From Ptiloglossa arizonensis (lineage: Eukaryota; Arthropoda; Insecta; Hymenoptera; Colletidae), in NCBI RefSeq assembly GCF_051014685.1, contig NW_027478522.1, forward strand, positions 868,001 through 932,000: a stretch of DNA of 64,000 nucleotides. The letters run 5' to 3'. Positions 34,999 to 47,789 of this stretch are shown here, piece after piece. The translations under genes were made by a program, and so were the position numbers. The notes under the pieces were generated by a model that saw only the letters and a program-made list of their open reading frames with translations, was not told the DNA's origin and ran no database searches. Each line of letters opens with the position of its first letter. The first letter of the stretch is position 1.

Positions 34999-35724
34999 AT
35001 TTTGAGTTTCTAATCCGTTTCTTACCTCCAAACTGTCATATCTCGCGAACGGATAGACCAATCCTCAAAATTTCTGTTGCATCTGAAAGTAGAGACTCGC
35101 CCGATTACAACAGTATGCGTACTTTTCCCCTAGGCCGTTCTAGTTATGCTTGTCGAGCATCAGAACTGCGAAAATTTTGAGTTTCTCAAGCGTTTCTTAC
35201 CTCCAAACTGCCATATCTCGCGAACGGATTGACCAATCCGCAAAATTTTTGTAGCATCTGAAAGTAGAAACTCGCCCGATTACAACGGTATGTGTACTTT
35301 TCCCCTAGGCCGTTCCAGTTATTCGTTTCGAGCATCAGAACTGCGAAAATTTTGAGTTTCTCATCCGTTTCTTACCTCCAAACTGCCATATCTCGCGAAC
35401 GGATAGACCAATCCTCAAAATTTCTGTTGCATCTGAAAGTAGAAACTCGCCCGATTACAACGGTATGCGTACTTTTCCCCTATGCCGTTGTAGTTATTCG
35501 TTACGAGCATCAGAACTGCGAAAATTTTGAGTTTCTCAACCGTTTCTTACCTCCAAACTGCCATATCTCGCGAACGGATCGACGAATCCGCAAAATTTCT
35601 GTTGCATCTGAAAGTAGAAACTCGCCCGATTACAACGGTATGCGTACTTTTCCGCTAGGCCGTTCTAGTTATCCGTTTCGAGCATCAGAACTGCGAAAAT
35701 TTTGAGTTTCTCAAACGTTTGTTA

Positions 35725-36990
35725 CCTCCAAACTGCCATATCTCGCGAAAGGATTGACCATTCCGCAATACTTCTGTTGCATCTGAAAGTAGAAACTCGC
35801 CCGATTACAACGGTATGCGTACTTTTCCCCTAGGCCGTTCTAGTTATTCGTTTCGAGCATCAGAACTGCGAAAATTTTGAGTTTCTCAACCGTTTCTTAC
35901 ATCCAAACTGCCATATCTCGCGAACGGATTGACCAATCCGCAAAATTTCTGTTGCATCTGAAAGTAGAAACTCGCCCGATTACAACGGTATGCATACTTT
36001 TCCCCTAGGCCGTTCTAGTTATCCGTTTCGAGCATCAGAACTGCGAAAATTTTGAGTTTATCAAACGTTTGTTACCTCCAAACTGCCATATGTCGCGAAC
36101 GGATTGACCAATCCGCAAAATTTTTGTTGCATCTGAAAGTAGAAACTCGCCCGATTACAACGGTATGTGTACTTTTCCCCTAGGCCGTTCCAGTTATTCG
36201 TTTCGAGCATCAGGACTGTGAAAATTTTGCGTTTCTCAACCGTTTCTTACCTCCAAACTGCCATATCTCGCGAACGGATTGACCAATCTGCAAAATTTCT
36301 GTTGCATCTGAAAGTAGAAACTCGCCCGATTACAACGGTATGCGTAATTTTCCCCTAGGCCGTTCTAGTTATTCGTTTCGAGCATCAGAACTGCGAAAAT
36401 TTTGAGTTTCTCAACCGTTTCTTACCTCCAAACTGCCTTATCTCGCGAACGGATCGACGAATTCGCAAAATTTCTGTTGCATCTGAAAGTAGAAACTCGC
36501 CCGATTACAACGGTATGCGTACTTTTCCCCTAGGCCGTTCTAGTTATCCGTTTCGAGCATCAGAACTGCGAAAATTTTGAGTTTCTCAACCGTTTCTTAC
36601 CTCCAAACTGCCATATCTCGCGAACGGATTGACCAATCCGCAAAATTTTTGTTGCATCTGAAAGTAGAAACTCGCCCGATTACAACGGTATGTGTACTTT
36701 TCCCCTAGGCCGTTCCAGTTATTCGTTTCGAGCATCAGAACTGCGAAAATTTTGAGTTTCTAATCCGTTTCTTACCTCCAAACTGTCATATCTCGCGAAC
36801 GGATAGACCAATCCTCAAAATTTCTGTTGCATCTGAAAGTAGAGACTCGCCCGATTACAACAGTATGCGTACTTTTCCCCTAGGCCGTTCTAGTTATGCT
36901 TGTCGAGCATCAGAACTGCGAAAATTTTGAGTTTCTCAAGCGTTTCTTACCTCCAAACTGCCATATCTCGCGAACGGATTGACCAATCCG
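35725..36990 (+). repeat. Copied block N(part)-O-P-Q-R-x-Y-H(part)
   Basis: Matches 30125-31390 at an exact offset of 5600 bp (32 monomers). Landmarks are GCGAAAGGATTG, TATGCATACTT, ATATGTCGCG, TTTTGCGTTTC, GCCTTATCTCG and CTGTCATATC in that order. Small differences exist, for example CCAATCTGC in Q at about 36284. Its left end falls inside a monomer that starts CAAACGTTTG instead of GTTGCTCAAGCG. Confidence 0.85.
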
Positions 36991-39198
36991 CAAAATTTTT
37001 GTAGCATCTGAAAGTAGAAACTCGCCCGATTACAACGGTATGTGTACTTTTCCCCTAGGCCGTTCCAGTTATTCGTTTCGAGCATCAGAACTGCGAAAAT
37101 TTTGAGTTTCTCATCCGTTTCTTACCTCCAAACTGCCATATCTCGCGAACGGATAGACCAATCCTCAAAATTTCTGTTGCATCTGAAAGTAGAAACTCGC
37201 CCGATTACAACGGTATGCGTACTTTTCCCCTAGGCCGTTCTAGTTATCCGTTTCGAGCATCAGAACTGCGAAAATTTTGAGTTTCTCATCCGTTTCTTAC
37301 CTCCAAACTGCCATATCTCGCGAACGGATTGATCAATCCGCAAAATTTCTGTTGCATCTGAAAGTAGAAACTCGCCCGATTACAACGGTATGCGTACTTT
37401 TCCCCTAGGCCGTTCTAGTTATGCTTGTCGAGCATCAGAACTGCCATAATTTTGAGTTTCTCAAGCGTTTCTTACTTCCAAACTCCCATATCTCGCGAAC
37501 GGATTGACCAATCCGCAAAATTTCTGTTGCATCTGAAAGTAGAAACTCGCCCGATTACAACGGTATGCGTAATTTTCCCCTATGCCGTTGTAGTTATTCG
37601 TTTCGAGCATCAGAACTGCGAAAATTTTGAGTTTCTCAACCGTTTCTTACCTCCAAACTGCCATATCTCGCGAACGGATCGACGAATTCGCAAAATTTCT
37701 GTTGCATCTGAAAGTAGAAACTCGCCCGATTACAACGGTATGCGTACTTTTCCCCTAGGCCGTTCTAGTTATCCGTTTCGAGCATCAGAACTGCGAAAAT
37801 TTTGAGTTTCTAATCCGTTTCTTACCTCCAAACTGCCATATCTCGCGAACGGATCGACGAATTCGCAAAATTTCTGTTGCATCTGAAAGTAGAAACTCGC
37901 CCGATTACAACGGTATGCGTACTTTTCCCCTAGGCCGTTCTAGTTATCCGTTTCGAGCATCAGAACTGCGAAAATTTTGAGTTTCTCAAACGTTTGTTAC
38001 CTCCAAACTGCCATATCTCGCGAACGGATTGACGAATCCGCAAAATTTCTGTTGCATCTGAAAGTAGAAACTCGCCCGATTACAACGGTATGCGTACTTT
38101 TCCGCTAGGCCGTTCTAGTTATCCGTTTCGAGCGTCAGAACTGCGAAAATTTTGAGTTTCTCAAACGTTTGTTACCTCCAAACTGCCATATCTCGCGAAC
38201 GGATTGACCAATCCGCAAAATTTTTGTTGCATCTGAAAGTAGAAACTCGCCCGATTACAACGGTATGTGTACTTTTCCCCGAGGCCGTTCCAATTATTCG
38301 TTTCGAGCATCAGAACTGAGAAAATTTTGAGTTTCTCAAGCGTTTCTTACATCCAAACTGCCATATCTCGCGAACGGATTGATCAATCCGCAAAATTTCT
38401 GTTGCATCTGAAAGTAGATGCTCGCCCGATTACAACGGTATGCGTACTTTTCCCCTAGGCCGTTCTAGTTATGCTTGTCGAGCATCAGAACTGCGATAAT
38501 TTTGAGTTTCTCAAGCGTTTCTTACCTCCAAACTCCCATATCTCGCGAACGGATAGACCAATCCTCAAAATTTCTGTTGCATCTGAAAGTAGAGACTCGC
38601 CCGATTACAACAGTATGCGTACTTTTCCCCTAGGCCGTTCTAGTTATGCTTGTCGAGCATCAGAACTGCGAAAATTTTGAGTTTCTCAAGCGTTTCTTAC
38701 CTCGAAACTGCCATATCTCGCGAACGGATTGACCAATCCGCAAAATTTCTGTTGCATCTGAAAGTAGAAACTCGCCCGATTACAACGGTATGTGTACTTT
38801 TCCCCTAGGCCGTTCTAGTTATTCGTTTCGAGCATCAGAACTGCGAAAATTTTGAGTTTCTCATCCGTTTCTTACCTCCAAACTGCCATATCTCGCGAAC
38901 GGATTGATCAATCCGCAAAATTTCTGTTGCATCTGAAAGTAGAAACTCGCCCGATTACAACGGTATGCGTACTATTCCCCTAGGCCGTTCTAGTTATGCT
39001 TGTCGAGCATCAGAACTGCGATAATTTTGAGTTTCTCAAGCGTTTCTTACTTCCAAACTCCCATATCTCGCGAACGGATTGACCAATCCGCAAAATTTCT
39101 GTTGCATCTGAAAGTAGAAACTCGCCCGATTACAACGGTATGCGTAATTTTCCCCTAGGCCGTTCTAGTTATTCGTTTCGAGCATCAGAACTGCGAAA

Positions 39199-40845
39199 AT
39201 TTTGAGTTTCTCAACCGTTTCTTACCTCCAAACTGCCATATCTCGCGAACGGGTCGACGAATTCGCAAAATTTCTGTTGCATCTGAAAGTAGAAACTCGC
39301 CCGATTACAACGGTATGCGTACTTTTCCCCTAGGCCGTTCTAGTTATCTGTTTCGAGCATCAGAACTGCGAAAATTTTGAGTTTCTCAACCGTTTCTTAC
39401 CTCCAAACTGCCATATCTCGCGAACGGATCGACGAATCCGCAAAATTTCTGTTGCATCTGAAAGTAGAAACTCGCCCGATTACAACGGTATGCGTACTTT
39501 TCCGCTAGGCCGTTCTAGTTATCCGTTTCGAGCATCAGAACTGCGAAAATTTTGAGTTTCTAAAACGTTTGTTACCTCCAAACTGCCATATCTCGCGAAC
39601 GGATAGACCAATCCTCAAAATTTCTGTTGCATCTGAAAGTAGAGACTCGCCCGATTACAACAGTATGCGTACTTTTCCCCTAGGCCGTTCTAGTTATGCT
39701 TGTCGAGCATCAGAACTGCGAAAATTTTGAGTTTCTCAAGCGTTTCTTACCTCCAAACTGCCATATCTCGCGAACGGATTGACCAATCCGCAAAATTTTT
39801 AGTTGCATCTGAAAGTAGAAACTCGCCCGATTACAACGGTATGTGTACTTTTCCCCTAGGCCGTTCCAGTTATTCGTTTCGAGCATCAGAACTGCGAAAA
39901 TTTTGAGTTTCTCATCCGTTTCTTACCTCCAAACTGCCATATCTCGCGAACGGATAGACCAATCCTCAAAATTTCTGTTGCATCTGAAAGTAGAGACTCG
40001 CCCGATTACAACAGTATGCGTACTTTTCCCCTAGGCCGTTCTAGTTATGCTTGTCGAGCATCAGAACTGCGAAAATTTTGAGTTTCTCAAGCGTTTCTTA
40101 CTTCCAAACTGCCATATCTCGCGAACGGATTGACCAATCCGCAAAATTTTTAGTTGCATCTGAAAGTAGAAACTCGCCCGATTACAACGGTATGTGTACT
40201 TTTCCCCTAGGCCGTTCCAGTTATTCGTTTCGAGCATCAGAACTGCGAAAATTTTGAGTTTCTCATCCGTTTCTTACCTCCAAACTGCCATATCTCGCGA
40301 ACGGATAGACCAATCCTCAAAATTTCTGTTGCATCTGAAAGTAGAGACTCGCCCGATTACAACAGTATGCGTACTTTTCCCCTAGGCCGTTCTAGTTATG
40401 CTTGTCGAGCATCAGAACTGCGAAAATTTGGAGTTTCTCAAGCGTTTCTTACCTCCAAACTGCCATATCTCGCGAACGGATTGACCAGTCCGCAAAATTT
40501 TTGTTGCATCTGAAAGTAGAAACACGCCCGATTACAACGGTATGCGTAATTTTCCCCTATGCCGTTGTAGTTATTCGTTTCGAGCATCAGAACTGCGAAA
40601 ATTTTGAGTTTCTCAACCGTTTCTTACCTCCAAACTGCCATATCTCGCGAACGGATCGACGAATCTGCAAAATTTCTGTTGCATCTGAAAGTAGAAACTC
40701 GCCCGATTACAACGGTATGCGTACTTTTCCCCTAGGCCGTTCTACTTATCCGTTTCGAGCATCAGAACTGCGAAAATTTTGAGTTTCTCAAGCGTTTCTT
40801 ACATCCAAACTGCCATATCTCGCGAACGGATTGACCAATCCGCAA
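39199..40845 (+). repeat. Long-range duplicated block, copy 1 (partner at 58084)
   Basis: About 1.65 kb matching 58084-59730 at a constant offset of 18885 bp. It begins with an ACGGGTCGACGAATTC monomer and includes two monomers of 176 bp caused by an extra A in AATTTTTAGTTGC (about 39799 and 40150). This gives a 351 bp dimer repeat, followed by a TTTGGAGTTTC monomer and a CCTATGCCGTTG variant. Few substitutions separate the two copies (for example GACCAGTCC at about 40486 here). Confidence 0.88.
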
Positions 40846-41825
40846 AATTTCTGTTGCATCTGAAAGTAGAAACTCGCCCGATCTCAACGGTATGCGTACT
40901 CTTCCCCTAGGCCGTTCTAGTTATGCTTGTCGAGCATGAGAACTACGAAAATTTTGAGTCTCTCATCCGTTTCTTACCTCCAAACTGCCATATCTCGCGA
41001 ACGGATCGACGAATCTGCAAAATTTCTGTTGCGTCTGAAAGTAGAAACTCGCCCGATTACAACGGTATGCGTACTTTTCCCCTAGGCCGTTCTAGTTATG
41101 CTTGTCGAGCATCAGAACTGCGAAAATTTTGAGTTTCTCAAACGTTTGTTACCTCCAAACTGCCATATGTCGCGAACGGATTGACCAATCCGCAAAATTT
41201 TTGTTGCATCTGAAAGTAGAAACTCGCCCGATTACAACGGTATGTGTACTTTTCCCCTAGGCCGTTCCAGTTATTCGTTTCGAGCATCAGGACTGTGAAA
41301 ATTTTGCGTTTCTCAACCGTTTCTTACCTCCAAACTGCCATATCTCGCGAACGGATTGACCAATCCGCAAAATATTTGTTGCATCTGAAAGTAGAAACTC
41401 GCCCGATTACAACGGTATGTGTACTTTTCCCCTAGGCCGTTCCAGTTATTCGTTTCGAGCATCAGAACTGCGAAAATTTTGAGTTTCTAATCCGTTTCTT
41501 ACCTCCAAACTGTCATATCTCGCGAACGGATAGACCAATCCTCAAAATTTCTGTTGCATCTGAAAGTAGAGACTCGCCCGATTACAACAGTATGCGTACT
41601 TTTCCCCTAGGCCGTTCTAGTTATGCTTGTCGAGCATCAGAACTGCGAAAATTTTGAGTTTCTCAAGCGTTTCTTACCTCCAAACTGCCATATCTCGCGA
41701 ACGGATTGACCAATCCGCAAAATTTTTGTAGCATCTGAAAGTAGAAACTCGCCCGATTACAACGGTATGTGTACTCTTCCCCTAGGCCGTTCCAGTTATT
41801 CGTTTCGAGCATCAGAACTGCGAAA

Positions 41826-42800
41826 ATTTTGAGTTTCTCATCCGTTTCTTACCTCCAAACTGCCATATCTCGCGAACGGATAGACCAATCCTCAAAATTT
41901 CTGTTGCATCTGAAAGTAGAAACTCGCCCGATTACAACGGTATGCGTACTTTTCCCCTAGGCCGTTCTAGTTATCCGTTTCGAGCATCAGAACTGCGAAA
42001 ATTTTGAGTTTCTCAAACGTTTGTTACCTCCAAACTGCCATATCTCGCGAACGGATTGACCAATCCGCAAAATTTTTGTTGCATCTGAAAGTAGAAACTC
42101 GCCCGATTACAACGGTATGTGTACTTTTCCCCGAGGCCGTTCCAATTATTCGTTTCGAGCATCAGAACTGAGAAAATTTTGAGTTTCTCAAGCGTTTCTT
42201 ACATCCAAACTGCCATATCTCGCGAACGGATTGATCAATCCGCAAAATTTCTGTTGCATCTGAAAGTAGATACTCGCCCGATTACAACGGTATGCGTACT
42301 TTTCCCCTAGGCCGTTCTAGTTATGCTTGTCGAGCATCAGAACTGCGATAATTTTGAGTTTCTCAAGCGTTTCTTACCTCCAAACTCCCATATCTCGCGA
42401 ACGGATAGACCAATCCTCAAAATTTCTGTTGCATCTGAAAGTAGAGACTCGCCCGATTACAACAGTATGCGCACTTTTCCCCTAGGCCGTTCTAGTTATG
42501 CTTGTCGAGCATCAGAACTGCGAAAATTTTGAGTTTCTCAAGCGTTTCTTACCTCGAAACTGCCATATCTCGCGAACGGATTGACCAATCCGCAAAATTT
42601 CTCGTGCATCTGAAAGTAGAAACTCGCCCGATTACAACGGTATGTGTACTTTTCCCCTAGGCCGTTCCAGTTATTCGTTTCGAGCATCAGAACTGCGAAA
42701 ATTTTGAGTTTCTCATCCGTTTCTTACCTCCAAACTGCCATATCTCGCGAACGGATAGACCAATCCTCAAAATTTCTGTTGCATCTGAAAGTAGAGACTC
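41826..42800 (+). repeat. Duplicated block, copy 1 (partner at 44620)
   Basis: About 975 bp matching 44620-45594 at an offset of 2794 bp. The offset is six short of 16 monomers because two three-base deletions lie between the copies. Shared rare states include CCCCGAGGCCG, GAACTGAGAAAA, CCTCGAAACTG and TTTCTCGTGCATC. Confidence 0.85.
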
Positions 42801-43050
42801 GCCCGATTACAACGGTATGTGTACTTTTCCCCTAGGCCGTTCTAGTTATGCTTGTCGAGCATCAGAACTGCGAAAATTTTGAGTTTCTCAAGCGTTTCTT
42901 ACCTCGAAACTGCCATATCTCGCGAACGGATTGACCAATCCGCAAAATTTCTCGTGCATCTGAAAGTAGAAACTCGCCCGATTACAACGGTATGTGTACT
43001 TTTCCCCTAGGCCGTTCTAGTTATGCTTGTCGAGCATCAGAACTGCGAAA

Positions 43051-44100
43051 ATTTGGAGTTTCTCAAGCGTTTCTTACCTCCAAACTGCCATATCTCACGA
43101 ACGGATTGAACAATCCGCAAAATTTTTGTTGCATCTGAAAGTAGAAACTCGCCCGATTACATCGGTATGCGTAATTTTCCCCTAGGCCGTTGTAGTTATT
43201 CGTTTCGAGCATCAGAACTGCGAAAATTTTGAGTTTCTCAACCGTTTCTTACCTCCAAACTGCCATATCTCGCGAACGGATCGACGAATCTGCAAAATTT
43301 CTGTTGCATCTGAAAGTACAAACTCGCCCGATTACAACGGTATGCGTACTTTTCCCCTAGGCCGTTCTAGTTATCCGTTTCGAGCATCAGAACTGCGAAA
43401 ATTTTGAGTTTCTCAAACGTTTGTTACCTCCAAACTGCCATATCTCGCGAACGGATTGACCAATCCGCAAAATTTTTGTTGCATCTGAAAGTAGAAACTC
43501 GCCCGATTACAACGGTATGTGTACTTTTCCCCTAGGCCGTTCTAGTTATGCTTGTCGAGCATCAGAACTGCGAAAATTTGGAGTTTCTCAAGCGTTTCTT
43601 TCCTCCAAACTGCCATATCTCGCGAACGGATTGAACAATCCGCAAAATTTTTGTTGCATCTGAAAGTAGAAACTCGCCCGATTACATCGGTATGCGTAAT
43701 TTTCCCCTAGGCCGTTGTAGTTATTCGTTTCGAGCATCAGAACTGCGAAAATTTTGAGTTTCTCAACCGTTTCTTACCTCCAAACTGCCATATCTCGCGA
43801 ACGGATCGACGAATCTGCAAAATTTCTGTTGCATCTGAAAGTAGAAACTCGCCCGATTACAACGGTATGTGTACTTTTCCCCTAGGCCGTTCTAGTTATG
43901 CTTGTCGAGCATCAGAACTGCGAAAATTTGGAGTTTCTCAAGCGTTTCTTACCTCCAAACTGCCATATCTCGCGAACGGATTGAACAATCCGCAAAATTT
44001 TTGTTGCATCTGAAAGTAGAAACTCGCCCGATTACATCGGTATGCGTAATTTTCCCCTAGGCCGTTCTAGTTATTCGTTTCGAGCATCAGAACTGCGAAA
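43051..44100 (+). repeat. T-monomer series with 525 and 350 bp spacing
   Basis: The T monomer (TTTGGAGTTTC, TTGAACAATCC, ATTACATCGG, TAATTTTCC) starts at 43051, 43576 and 43926. Between copies lie one or two monomers of the GAATCTGC and CAAACGTTTG types. This is a small local expansion with alternating 3-mer and 2-mer units. Confidence 0.82.
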
Positions 44101-44444
44101 ATTTTGAGTTTCTCAACCGTTTCTTACCTCCAAACTGCCATATCTCGCGAACGGATCGACGAATCCGCAAAATTTCTGTTGCATCTGAAAGTAGAAACTC
44201 GCCCGATTACGGTATGCGTACTTTTCCCCTAGGCCTTTCTGGTTATTCATTTCGAGCATCAGAACTGCGAAAATTTTGACTTGCTCAAGCGTTTCTTACC
44301 TCCAAACTGCCATATCTCGCGAACGGATCGACGAATCCGCAAAATTTCTGTTGCATCTGAAAGTAGAAACTCGCCCGATTACGGTATGCGTACTTTTCCC
44401 CTAGGCCTTCCTGGTTATTCATTTCGAGCATCAGAACTGCGAAA
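44101..44444 (+). repeat. Two consecutive 172 bp monomers (AAC deletion class)
   Basis: The monomers at 44101-44272 and 44273-44444 each read GATTACGGTATGCG where the norm is GATTACAACGGTATGCG, a three-base loss. The same deletion occurs at about 46129, 47701, 54347 and 57321, for six monomers in the window. Four of the six are followed by the M-type half GGCCTTTCTGG (GGCCTTCCTGG in one), and the two at 54347 and 57321 by TAATTTTCCCC. Confidence 0.9.
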
Positions 44445-44619
44445 ATTTTGACTTGCTCAAGCGTTTCTTACCTCCAAACTGCCATATCTCGCGAAAGGAT
44501 TGACCATTCCGCAATACTTCTGTTGCATCTGAAAGTAGAAACTCGCCCGATTTCAACGGTATGTGTACTTTTCCCCTAGGCCGTTCCAGTTATTCGTTTC
44601 GAGCATCAGAACTGCGAAA

Positions 44620-45594
44620 ATTTTGAGTTTCTCATCCGTTTCTTACCTCCAAACTGCCATATCTCGCGAACGGATAGACCAATCCTCAAAATTTCTGTTG
44701 CATCTGAAAGTAGAAACTCGCCCGATTACAACGGTATGCGTACTTTTCCCCTAGGCCGTTCTAGTTATCCGTTTCGAGCATCAGAACTGCGAAAATTTTG
44801 AGTTTCTCAAACGTTTGTTACCTCCAAACTGCCATATCTCGCGAACGGATTGACCAATCCGCAAAATTTTTGTTGCATCTGAAAGTAGAAACTCGCCCGA
44901 TTACAACGGTATGTGTACTTTTCCCCGAGGCCGTTCCAATTATTCGTTTCGAGCATCAGAACTGAGAAAATTTTGAGTTTCTCAAGCGTTTCTTACATCC
45001 AAACTGCCATATCTCGCGAACGGATTGATCAATCCGCAAAATTTCTGTTGCATCTGAAAGTAGATACTCGCCCGATTACAACGGTATGCGTACTTTTCCC
45101 CTAGGCCGTTCTAGTTATGCTTGTCGAGCATCAGAACTGCGATAATTTTGAGTTTCTCAAGCGTTTCTTACCTCCAAACTCCCATATCTCGCGAACGGAT
45201 AGACCAATCCTCAAAATTTCTGTTGCATCTGAAAGTAGAGACTCGCCCGATTACAACAGTATGCGTACTTTTCCCCTAGGCCGTTCTAGTTATGCTTGTC
45301 GAGCATCAGAACTGCGAAAATTTTGAGTTTCTCAAGCGTTTCTTACCTCGAAACTGCCATATCTCGCGAACGGATTGACCAATCCGCAAAATTTCTCGTG
45401 CATCTGAAAGTAGAAACTCGCCCGATTACAACGGTATGTGTACTTTTCCCCTAGGCCGTTCCAGTTATTCGTTTCGAGCATCAGAACTGCGAAAATTTTG
45501 AGTTTCTCATCCGTTTCTTACCTCCAAACTGCCATATCTCGCGAACGGATAGACCAATCCCCAAAATTTCTGTTGCATCTGAAAGTAGAGACTC
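44620..45594 (+). repeat. Duplicated block, copy 2 (partner at 41826)
   Basis: Matches 41826-42800 in order and in rare variants. One private change is CAATCCCCAAAA at about 45556. The copies diverge after the shared GAGACT stretch, where this one continues CAGTATGCG and the other CGGTATGTG. Confidence 0.85.
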
Positions 45595-47789
45595 GCCCGA
45601 TTACAACAGTATGCGTACTTTTCCCCTAGGCCGTTCTAGTTATGCTTGTCGAGCATCAGAACTGCGAAAATTTGGAGTTTCTCAAGCGTTTCTTACCTCC
45701 AAACTGCCATATCTCGCGAACGGATTGACCAATCCGCAAAATTTTTGTTGCATCTGAAAGTAGAAACTCGCCCGATTACATCGGTATGCGTACTTTTCCC
45801 CTAGGCCGTTCTAGTTATCCGTTTCGAGCATCAGAACTGCGAAAATTTTGAGTTTCTCAAACGTTTGTTACCTCCAAACTGCCATATCTCGCGAACTTAT
45901 TGACCAATCCGCAAAATTTCTGTTGCATCTGAAAGTAGAAACTCGCCCGATTACAACGGTATGTGTACTTTTCCCCTAGGCCGTTCCAATTATTCGTTTC
46001 GAGCATCAGAACTGCAAAAATTTTGAGTTTCTCAAGCGTTTCTTACATCCAAACGGCCATATCTCGCGAACGGATCGACCAATCCGCAAAATTTCTGTTG
46101 CATCTGAAAGTAGAAACTCGCCCGATTACGGTATGCGTACTTTTCCCCTAGGCCTTTCTGGTTATTCATTTCGAGCATCAGAACTGCGAAAATTTTGACT
46201 TGCTCAAGCGTTTCTTACCTCCAAACTGCCATATCTCGCGAAAGGATTGACCATTCCGCAATACTTCTGTTGCATCTGAAAGTAGAAACTCGCCCGATTA
46301 CAACGGTATGCGTACTTTTCCCCTAGGCCGTTCTAGTTATGCTTGTCGAGCATCAGAACTGCGAAAATTTTGAGTTTCTCAAGCGTTTCTTACCTCGAAA
46401 CTGCCATATCTCGCGAACGGTTTGACCAATCCGCAAAATTTCTGTTGCATCTGAAAGTAGAAACTCGCCCGATTACAACGGTATGTGTACTTTTCCCCTA
46501 GGCCGTTCTAGTTATTCGTTTCGAGCATCAGAACTGCGAAAATTTTGAGTTTCTCATCCGTTTCTAACCTCCAAACTGCCATATCTCGCGAACGGATTGA
46601 TCAATCCGCAAAATTTCTGTTGCATCTGAAAGTAGAAACTCGCCCGATTACAACGGTATGCGTACTTTTCCCCTAGGCCGTTCTAGTTATGCTTGTCGAG
46701 CATCAGAACTGCGAAAATTTTGAGTTTCTCAAGCGTTTCTTACCTCGAAACTGCCATATCTCGCGAACGGATTGACCAATCCGCAAAATTTCTGTTGCAT
46801 CTGAAAGTAGAAACTCGCCCGATTACAACGGTATGTGTACTTTTCCCCTAGGCCGTTCCAGTTATTCGTTTCGAGCATCAGAACTGCGAAAATTTTGAGT
46901 TTCTCATCCGTTTCTTACCTCCAAACTGCCATATCTCGCGAACGGATAGACCAATCCTCAAAATTTCTGTTGCATCTGAAAGTAGAGACTCGCCCGATTA
47001 CAACAGTATGCGTACTTTTCCCCTAGGCCGTTCTAGTTATGCTTGTCGAGCATCAGAACTGCGAAAATTTGGAGTTTCTCAAGCGTTTCTTACCTCCAAA
47101 CTGCCATATCTCGCGAACGGATTGACCAATCCGCAAAATTTTTGTTGCATCTGAAAGTAGAAACTCGCCCGATTACATCGGTATGCGTAATTTTCCCCTA
47201 GGCCGTTGTAGTTATTCGTTTCGAGCATCAGAACTGCGAAAATTTTGAGTTTCTCAACCGTTTCTTACCTCCAAACTGCCATATCTCGCGAACGGATCGA
47301 CGAATCTGCAAAATTTCTGTTGCATCTGAAAGTAGAAACTCGCCCGATTACAACGGTATGCGTACTTTTCCCCTAGGCCGTTCTAGTTATCCGTTTCGAG
47401 CACCAGAACTGCGAAAATTTTGAGTTTCTCAAACGTTTGTTACCTCCAAACTGCCATATCTCGCGAACGGATTGACCAATCCGCAAAATTTCTGTTGCAT
47501 CTGAAAGTAGAACCTCGCCCGATTACAACGGTATGCGTACTTTTCCGCTAGGCCGTTCTAGTTATTCGTTTCGAGCATCAGAACTGCGAAAATTTTGAGT
47601 TTCTCAACCGTTTCTTACCTCCAAACTGCCATATCTCGCGAACGGATCGACGAATCCGCAAAATTTCTGTTGCATCTGAAAGTAAAAACTCGCCCGATTA
47701 CGGTATGCGTACTTTTCCCCTAGGCCTTTCTGGTTATTCATTTCGAGCATCAGAAATGCGAAAATTTTGAGTTGCTCAAGCGTTTCTTA

